Shown here piece by piece: positions 1-6,359 of a stretch of 12,606 nucleotides of DNA. The stretch is from an uncultured Collinsella sp. Lineage in GTDB: Bacteria; Actinomycetota; Coriobacteriia; Coriobacteriales; Coriobacteriaceae. Location: NCBI GenBank assembly GCA_900545905.1, contig URBA01000018.1, forward strand, positions 1 through 12,606, given 5' to 3'. Numbering within the stretch: the stretch's first letter is position 1; every line of letters starts with the position of its first letter. Made by a program: the position numbers and the translations under genes. The notes under the pieces were generated by a model. It made no database searches. It worked only from the letters and a program-made list of their open reading frames with translations, and was not told where the DNA came from.

Positions 1-33
1 TCGTCGGCAGCGTCAGATGTGTATAAGAGACAG
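1..33 (+). other. Nextera/Tn5 sequencing adapter (artefact)
   Basis: The first 33 bases are the Nextera read-1 adapter: a 14-base TCGTCGGCAGCGTC tail followed by the 19-base Tn5 mosaic end AGATGTGTATAAGAGACAG. This is library-preparation sequence, not genome. It also creates a spurious GTG start at 19, so the first five residues of an open frame called from there (MYKRQ) are adapter-encoded. Real genomic sequence starts at about 34. Confidence 0.98.
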
Positions 34-1359
34 GTCTACAACGTAGCCGCAGCCTTCTTCGCCGCCCACGAGCTGGGCGTAGACACCGCACGCCTGCAGC
101 CCACGCTCGACGCCTACGTGCCCGCAGGCGGTCGCATGGGTCGCTGGGATATTGCCGGCCGCACCGTCGAGGCCAACCTGGCCAAGAATCCCGTGGGCTT
201 CGATCGCCAGATCCAGTCCATTAAAACGGCAGGTGGCAGGCTCTGCGCCTTCTTCCTAAACGATAACGATGCCGACGGCCACGATGTCTCGTGGATCTAC
301 GATGTCGACTTCGAGCGCATCGCCGACGCGCCGGGTCTTGTCGCCTTTGCCGGAGGCACGCGTGCGCACGACATGCAGGTACGCCTCAAGTACGCCGGCA
401 TCGATGCCGCGATTATCTCGAATATCGAGCAGGCGATCGGTGCCGTTGCGGATGAAGCCGCCGGCGACACTTTCTATGCCGTCGCCAACTACACGGCCTT
501 CCCGCCGCTGGTCAAAGAACTCGACGGACTCAAAGGCACCGATGCGGCCACGGTTGCCGCCCACGCTGCACCGTGCGCCGATGGTAGCGCTGTCCCCACC
601 GATATTGCGCCGGTCGAGCTTTCGCGCCCGCTGCGCATCGTCTATCTGTACCCCGATGCCCTTAACCTCTACGGCGACGGCGGCAATGTTATCGCGCTCG
701 AACGCCGCTGCGCCTGGCGCGGCATTCCCGTGCGTGTAGACGAGGTCCGTATGGGCGAAACGCTTGATTTGACCGATGCCGATATCGTCATGATGGGTGG
801 CGGCTCCGACCGCGACCAGCTAGCTGTGGCACACGAGCTGCTCGCCCAAAAAGACAAGGTCGCGGCCTATGTTAAGGATGGCGGCTCGCTGCTTGCCATC
901 TGTGGCAGCTATCAGCTGCTCGGCCGTTCGTACTATATGGGCGAGGATCGCATCGAGGGTCTGGGCGTCATTGCCGCCGAAACCGTACGCGGCTCCGACC
1001 GCCTGATCGGCAACGTCGCCGTTAAGACCGACCTGGCACCCGAGCCCTTTGTGGGATTCGAGAACCATGGCGGCCGCACCCTGCTCGATACAGAGGTCAC
1101 GCCGCTCGGAACGTCCGTCGTCGCGGGCACCGGCAACAACGGCGACGATGGCTTTGAGGGCCTCATCTACAAGGGCGTCATCGGCACGTACCTGCACGGG
1201 CCGGCACTACCCAAGAACCCCGAGCTCGCCGACTGGCTGATCGCGCACGCCCTCGAGCGCCGCGGCGATGCGCAGGCCACAGCCCTGCTGCCGCTCAAGC
1301 CCCTCGACGACACCTACGAGCACACCGCTCACGACGCCGCCATGAAGCTCCTCCCCTAA
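34..1359 (+). CDS. murT-gatD: MurT-GatD fusion, lipid II isoglutaminyl synthase (5' truncated)
   Basis: C-terminal 441 residues of a fused lipid II amidation enzyme. MurT and GatD together convert the alpha-carboxyl of D-Glu in the lipid II stem peptide to D-isoglutamine, using glutamine and ATP, at the cytoplasmic side of the membrane. Visible residues 1-160 or so are the C-terminal Mur ligase/DUF1727 part of MurT, with KNPVGFDR at about 51-58 and DGHDVSWIYD at about 81-90; this region carries the MurT catalytic aspartate in characterised enzymes. After a linker rich in Ala and Pro (about 165-198), a class I glutamine amidotransferase domain of GatD type begins (LYPDALNLYGDGGN). Its nucleophile is Cys in AICGSYQLLG (residue 290, codon 901-903) and its His is in TYLHGPALPKNP (about 388). 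FENHGGRT is also typical of GatD. The ATP-binding N-terminal part of MurT is missing because the contig ends in adapter. MurT and GatD are separate polypeptides in Staphylococcus and Streptococcus. Stop is TAA. Confidence 0.93.
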   Translation, partial: VYNVAAAFFAAHELGVDTARLQPTLDAYVPAGGRMGRWDIAGRTVEANLAKNPVGFDRQIQSIKTAGGRLCAFFLNDNDADGHDVSWIYDVDFERIADAPGLVAFAGGTRAHDMQVRLKYAGIDAAIISNIEQAIGAVADEAAGDTFYAVANYTAFPPLVKELDGLKGTDAATVAAHAAPCADGSAVPTDIAPVELSRPLRIVYLYPDALNLYGDGGNVIALERRCAWRGIPVRVDEVRMGETLDLTDADIVMMGGGSDRDQLAVAHELLAQKDKVAAYVKDGGSLLAICGSYQLLGRSYYMGEDRIEGLGVIAAETVRGSDRLIGNVAVKTDLAPEPFVGFENHGGRTLLDTEVTPLGTSVVAGTGNNGDDGFEGLIYKGVIGTYLHGPALPKNPELADWLIAHALERRGDAQATALLPLKPLDDTYEHTAHDAAMKLLP

Positions 1360-1365
1360 CGCCCC

Positions 1366-1400
1366 ACTACCACAAAGGGGACAGGCACCTTTGTGGTGGT
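1366..1400. repeat. REP-like palindrome with GGGGACAGGCACC core
   Basis: Starts seven bases after the murT-gatD stop. ACCACAAAGG (1369-1378) pairs perfectly with CCTTTGTGGT (1388-1397) around a 9-base loop, and pairing extends outward with one wobble. The core GGGGACAGGCACCTTTGTGG resembles dispersed intergenic repeats I recall from Collinsella and other bacteria; this is from memory. It may also end murT-gatD transcription, although the downstream T run is weak. Only one copy lies in this window. Confidence 0.6.
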
Positions 1401-1440
1401 TTTCCAGTTTGCCAAAGATATACGCGCCGACAAAAAAGTC

Positions 1441-1449
1441 TGCTATACT
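1441..1449 (+). promoter_or_regulatory. Extended -10 promoter of tRNA-Glu
   Basis: TGCTATACT is an extended -10 element (TGn plus TATACT) ending 10 bases before the mature tRNA, which predicts a leader of only three or four bases. No good -35 hexamer sits 16-18 bases upstream, as is common for extended -10 promoters. Confidence 0.55.
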
Positions 1450-1459
1450 CTTTCCCGCT

Positions 1460-1536
1460 GTCCCCATCGTCTAGCGGCCAAGGACGCCACCCTTTCAAGG
1501 TGGATATCGCGGGTTCGAATCCCGCTGGGGGCACCA
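1460..1536 (+). tRNA. tRNA-Glu (anticodon UUC)
   Basis: Complete cloverleaf. The acceptor stem GTCCCCA/TGGGGGC has seven pairs with one G-U. The anticodon stem CCACC/GGTGG encloses loop CTTTCAA, with anticodon TTC at 1494-1496. The variable loop is 5 bases. The T arm is GCGGG, loop TTCGAAT, CCCGC. The discriminator is A and CCA is encoded (1534-1536). It has its own promoter and terminator, so it looks monocistronic. Its last bases are duplicated 190 bp downstream. Confidence 0.97.
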
Positions 1537-1546
1537 TTTGAAATGC

Positions 1547-1581
1547 AAAGCCCGTTACCCTTGCGGTGACGGGCTTTTTTT
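1547..1581 (+). terminator. Rho-independent terminator of tRNA-Glu
   Basis: GCCCGTTACC (1550-1559) pairs with GGTGACGGGC (1565-1574), ten pairs with one wobble, followed by seven T (1575-1581). It lies 11 bases after the encoded CCA. Confidence 0.92.
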
Positions 1582-1619
1582 CTTCTCCAACGCCGGGATT
1601 CGAACCCGGCAGGGTGCGG

Positions 1620-1708
1620 AGCTGAGGAAACGCGCAAGCGTTTTCCAGCGCAGCACGCAAGGAGCGAAGCGACGCAGCGAAAGCGGGCGGCGCCAGCCGC
1701 ACGCGGAC
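1620..1708. repeat. GC-rich hairpin insert between tRNA-Glu 3' copies
   Basis: This segment replaces the tRNA body in the second repeat unit. It holds two strong hairpins. GGAAACGC, loop GCAA (1634-1637), GCGTTTTCC, is extended by GCT/AGC, spanning 1621-1649. GCGGC, GCCA, GCCGC spans 1687-1700. I see no convincing gene: open frames crossing it run through the tRNA copies and terminators. It may be a REP-like or other short mobile palindromic unit. Confidence 0.45.
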
Positions 1709-1737
1709 ATCCCGCTGGGGGCACCATTTAAATCGAG

Positions 1738-1769
1738 AAGCCCGTTACCCCCGTGGTGGCGGGCTTTTT
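1738..1769 (+). terminator. Second, diverged copy of the tRNA-Glu terminator
   Basis: GCCCGTTACC (1740-1749) pairs with GGTGGCGGGC (1755-1764), followed by five T (1765-1769). It is the duplicated counterpart of the hairpin at 1547-1581. It has no intact tRNA upstream and so probably no cognate transcript beyond read-through. Confidence 0.75.
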
Positions 1770-1825
1770 GCTACCCATACGCCGGGATTCGAACCCCGAA
1801 GGCATAAAATCTCACTGTCATCCAA

Positions 1826-2058
1826 GGGCCCGTGGACAAAAGATAGCAAATATGAGTACTGTTACCAATTTAGTAACAGCGATTTCATGCCATCAGAAGG
1901 CGATTTGGACACAAGGCGTCCTACGGCGGAAGAATTGCAGGCGTTTATCAGCTAAGTACTTGAACATATGTTGTGTAACACTGCATATTTTGCAAAAAAA
2001 AATAATGCTACAGGACTTGTGACAGTACTCATATTTGACGTTTTTTGTCCACGCCCCC
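1826..2058. mobile_element. MITE-like element with about 37-bp terminal inverted repeats
   Basis: The left end 1826-1862 and the reverse complement of the right end 2022-2058 agree at 31 of 37 positions by hand alignment. Shared blocks are CGTGGACAAAA at the outside and CAAATATGAGTACTGT inside, separated by a diverged patch of about five bases. The interior of about 160 bp is AT-richer than the flanks, contains a small GTTAC/GTAAC hairpin (1861-1877), and has no credible coding sequence. Size, long imperfect inverted ends and no transposase fit a miniature inverted-repeat transposable element moved in trans. No clear target-site duplication is visible, which would be expected for an old insertion or could mean it is another type of palindromic repeat. 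Confidence 0.65.
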
Positions 2059-2111
2059 TTATTGCGTGGGCGAATCAGGTGCAAAACGGGCTTCAAAGCG
2101 TCCTTCGCAAA

Positions 2112-2144
2112 CAAAAACCGGGGCCCGCATGATGCGGACCCCGG
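2112..2144 (-). terminator. Rho-independent terminator of glnN
   Basis: On the minus strand CCGGGG-T-CCGCAT pairs with ATGCGG-G-CCCCGG, a GC-rich stem spanning 2118-2144, followed by a T run (2113-2117). It lies 31 bases past the glnN stop codon. Confidence 0.9.
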
Positions 2145-2175
2145 CTCAATACCGTGACGATATGTCAGTTACGTT

Positions 2176-4263
<2,088 letters not shown>

Positions 4264-4284
4264 ACGGAACTCCCTTCGTATCGG

Positions 4285-4303
4285 CACCGCGTGAGAAGCG
4301 GTG
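4285..4303 (-). promoter_or_regulatory. Hairpin in the glnN leader
   Basis: CACCGC, seven bases, GCGGTG: a perfect six-pair stem with possible G-U extension, ending 21 bases upstream of the glnN ATG, in the expected 5' untranslated leader. It could shape translation or be incidental; nothing ties it to a known riboswitch. Confidence 0.3.
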
Positions 4304-4348
4304 TTGATTACTAACGAACGAGTCATAGCTTAGACTCGGCGTGTTTCC

Positions 4349-4369
4349 GCAACATTACCGTTATGTTGC
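4349..4369 (-). promoter_or_regulatory. Inverted repeat near the likely glnN promoter
   Basis: GCAACAT, seven bases, ATGTTGC: a perfect 21-bp dyad. On the minus strand its downstream arm overlaps a possible -35 (TTGCGG) with GCTATG 17 bases later as a weak -10. The minus-strand pattern GCAAC-n6-GTAAT-n6-GAAAC also loosely resembles the spaced half-sites reported for actinobacterial GlnR. The regulator is unknown; this is an operator candidate only. Confidence 0.35.
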
Positions 4370-4404
4370 TGTCGCGAAACCAATCAATGAGGTTACCGCA
4401 TCGC

Positions 4405-4419
4405 GGCGGCGTTGCCGCC
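4405..4419. repeat. Short GC-rich hairpin in the glnN-metF intergenic region
   Basis: GGCGGC, GTT, GCCGCC: six perfect GC pairs with a three-base loop and no T tract on either side. Function is not apparent. Confidence 0.35.
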
Positions 4420-4474
4420 CTCAACAGCCAATCAACTGTATAAATTGCAGACCTCTCCCCATGGTTTAAGGGTA

Positions 4475-4550
4475 GTCAATTTGGGATGGGGCTCTATTAA
4501 CTGGTATTTCGCATCAGATACCAGTCTTTATAGCCCCATCCTAGATTGAC
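4475..4550. repeat. Long inverted repeat with 33-bp arms
   Basis: Left arm 4475-4507 and the reverse complement of right arm 4518-4550 agree at 27 of 33 positions around a 10-base loop. Paired blocks from outside inward are GTCAAT/ATTGAC, GGATGGGGCT/AGCCCCATCC and ACTGGTAT/ATACCAGT, separated by small mismatched patches. There is no T tract. It lies between divergent glnN and metF. Possible roles are a small palindromic mobile repeat, a large cruciform or operator, or a leader RNA hairpin. It does not match a riboswitch that I recognise. Confidence 0.6.
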
Positions 4551-4689
4551 CGCTCTGCTATAGGGAATGTCGATAGCAAGGCATCTTTGATTGGTATCCC
4601 CGAATAGCGAGTGAAACTCCACCGTGACACAGTGGTGCTGTAGAATCCTTACAACACATCACACTATTACGTATCTAGAGGAGCACGAT

Positions 4690-5562
4690 ATGCGCGTCGA
4701 CGAGGTTTTTAAGCAGGCAGCATCCCAGGGCACCGCACCCGTTTCGTTTGAGATGTTCCCGCCCAAGGGCGAGCTTACCCTCAACACGGCTCGCGAGGTG
4801 GCAGGCAATCTGTGCAAGCTTTCGCCGAGCTTTGTCTCGGTCACCTGCTCTGCCGGCGGCTCGGGCAACGGCGCCACCACCGCCCCCATCGCGCATATGA
4901 TTACGAGCGAATTCAATACGCTCTCGGTGGCGCACCTTACCTGCGTGGGCCGCTCACACGCCGATATCGCCGCCAAGATCGACGAATACCGCTCCGCCGG
5001 CGTAGAAAACATCCTGGCCCTGCGCGGTGATCTGCCCACTGGCGCGACCGAGGATGACAAGCCCGCCTCGGACTACGCCTACGCCCGTGACCTCATCCCC
5101 GAGCTTGTCGACGCCGGCTTTTGTGTGGGCGCCGCGGCCTACCCCGAGGGCCACATTGCCTGTGAGGACCTCAACGCTTCGGTCGAATACCTCAAGCAAA
5201 AACAGGACGCCGGCGCGAGCTTCTTTGTGACGCAGCTCTTCTTTGACAACGAGTGCTTCTACCGCTTCCGCGAGCTTGCCGACAAGGCGGGCATCACCGT
5301 GCCCATTACCGCGGGCATCATGCCGTTTATGGGCAAGTCGCAAATCAGCCGCATGGTCTTTATGTGCGGTGCGTCGCTGCCCTCCCCCGTCATCAAGATT
5401 CTCGCCAAGTACGAGAACGACCCCGAGAGCCTGCAGGCAGCCGGTGTAGATTATGCCGCCCGCCAACTTTGCGACCTCAAGGAGCACGGCGCCGACGGCC
5501 TGCACCTGTACACTATGAACCGTCCTGCGATCGCCGCGACCATTATGGAGCGCCTGGGGTAA
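4690..5562 (+). CDS. metF: Methylenetetrahydrofolate reductase
   Basis: 290-residue cytoplasmic flavoprotein of the MetF family, reducing 5,10-methylene-THF to 5-methyl-THF, the methyl donor for methionine synthase. The TIM-barrel motifs are in order: SFEMFPPKG (about 19-27, holding the conserved Glu), LALRGD (about 109-114), AYPEGH (about 150-155), FFVTQLFFDN (about 178-187) and ITAGIMPF (about 206-213). Length is normal for the bacterial short form. Start 4690 is chosen because GAGGAG lies six bases upstream; the in-frame extension to 4624 lacks family similarity. The stop overlaps the next start by one base (TAATG), so translation is probably coupled to the MetH-reactivation gene. It is the first gene of a three-gene methionine operon. 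Confidence 0.95.
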   Translation: MRVDEVFKQAASQGTAPVSFEMFPPKGELTLNTAREVAGNLCKLSPSFVSVTCSAGGSGNGATTAPIAHMITSEFNTLSVAHLTCVGRSHADIAAKIDEYRSAGVENILALRGDLPTGATEDDKPASDYAYARDLIPELVDAGFCVGAAAYPEGHIACEDLNASVEYLKQKQDAGASFFVTQLFFDNECFYRFRELADKAGITVPITAGIMPFMGKSQISRMVFMCGASLPSPVIKILAKYENDPESLQAAGVDYAARQLCDLKEHGADGLHLYTMNRPAIAATIMERLG

Positions 5563-6350
5563 TGGAAAAACCGCACATCGATACAACCGCTGTCGAAGTG
5601 CCGGCCGACCTTGCGTCGCCGGCGCTTTACCGTGTCGATGCTGCGCACCATCCCCGTGTCGACCGTGCCGAGATGCTGCGGTATCTGGGTTACGGCGGCC
5701 AGCAGATTGAGCCCGAGCTGTCACGACGTATTGAGCTTGTGGTCGAGCGTCTGGAACTGGACATTGAGCCTCGTGGCGTGCGCCGCGTGTTTGCCGTCGA
5801 TGCCACGGGCGTGGACGAACAAAGTGAGCCTTGCATTCGCTTGGTCGGCACCAACGTTGAGCTGCGAGGTCGCGATATCTATCGACATCTCAAAGATGCC
5901 CGCTTTGCCGCGCTCATGGCATGCACCCTCGGCATGGACGCCGAGCGTCGCCTGCGTACCACGGGAGCCCAGCAGCCCCTGGAGGGAGCTGTGCTCGACG
6001 CCGCATGCTCTGCCTATGTAGAAGCCGCCGTCGAGCAGATGGACCAGCAGGTTAAGGCTGCGGCCGCCGCACACGGACTCGCCGGCAACTGGCGTTTTAG
6101 TCCCGGCTACGGCGACTGCCCGCTTACGGCACAGCGCTCAATCGTGGACGCGCTCAACGCCACGCGGCTCATCGGGCTTACCGTCACGCCCACCAGCCTG
6201 CTCATGCCCACCAAGAGCGTGACCGCGGTGATCGGTCTGTTCGACGGCGAGGTCCACGACGCCCAGAGCCGCCCCACCTGCAATATCTGCCGCATGCGCG
6301 AGCACTGCCGCTTCCGCGCCGCCCACACCACCTGCTATTCCAGCCATTAG
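5562..6350 (+). CDS. Stand-alone methionine synthase reactivation protein
   Basis: 262-residue protein matching the vitamin B12-dependent methionine synthase activation domain, which in E. coli is the C-terminal domain of MetH. It should bind S-adenosylmethionine and support reductive methylation of cob(II)alamin after MetH is oxidised. Supporting motifs are WRFSPGYGDCPLTAQ (about 177-190) and TSLLMPTKSVTAVIGL (about 211-226). The tail carries four cysteines in the pattern C-x2-C-x5-C-x8-C (residues 240, 243, 249 and 258), a possible metal or iron-sulfur site. The start ATG overlaps the metF stop, and the ribosome site for metH overlaps this gene's stop. An upstream open frame without a ribosome site extends to 5253 but lies inside metF and is rejected. 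The downstream MetH lacks this domain, which supports the assignment. Confidence 0.88.
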   Translation: MEKPHIDTTAVEVPADLASPALYRVDAAHHPRVDRAEMLRYLGYGGQQIEPELSRRIELVVERLELDIEPRGVRRVFAVDATGVDEQSEPCIRLVGTNVELRGRDIYRHLKDARFAALMACTLGMDAERRLRTTGAQQPLEGAVLDAACSAYVEAAVEQMDQQVKAAAAAHGLAGNWRFSPGYGDCPLTAQRSIVDALNATRLIGLTVTPTSLLMPTKSVTAVIGLFDGEVHDAQSRPTCNICRMREHCRFRAAHTTCYSSH

Positions 6351-6359
6351 GAGCCCTCG

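Larger units (their letters stand above)
1519..1796 (+). repeat. Tandem duplication of tRNA-Glu 3' end, terminator and T-arm-like motif
   Basis: Two units repeat with a constant offset of about 190 bases. The last 18 bases of the tRNA gene including CCA, plus three T, recur exactly (1519-1539 and 1709-1729). A diverged copy of the terminator follows each one. Then comes an exact ACGCCGGGATTCGAACCC (1590-1607 and 1779-1796), which read on the minus strand resembles a tRNA T arm. In the second unit the tRNA body is gone and bases about 1620-1708 stand in its place. This looks like a duplicated tRNA locus that has decayed, or tRNA-end target duplication left by an integrating element. Confidence 0.7.

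Noticed and set aside
1367..1807. Several open frames across the tRNA-Glu region, such as 1367-1702 (-) and 1538-1807 (+)
   Set aside because: They translate tRNA, terminator and repeat sequence (for example VPPAGFEPA-type peptides, a common mis-annotation of antisense tRNA).
1893..2114. A 73-codon minus-strand frame in the MITE-like element
   Set aside because: It runs through the right inverted repeat and into flanking sequence, with no ribosome site noted and no known domain.
4551..4689. A SAM or cobalamin riboswitch upstream of the metF-metH operon
   Set aside because: No S-box or B12-box core sequence was recognised, and the only large structure nearby is the symmetrical inverted repeat at 4475-4550.
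5253..5561. N-terminal extension of the MetH-reactivation gene inside metF
   Set aside because: It overlaps metF by more than 300 bases, has no ribosome site, and the family-like sequence begins at the ATG at 5562.
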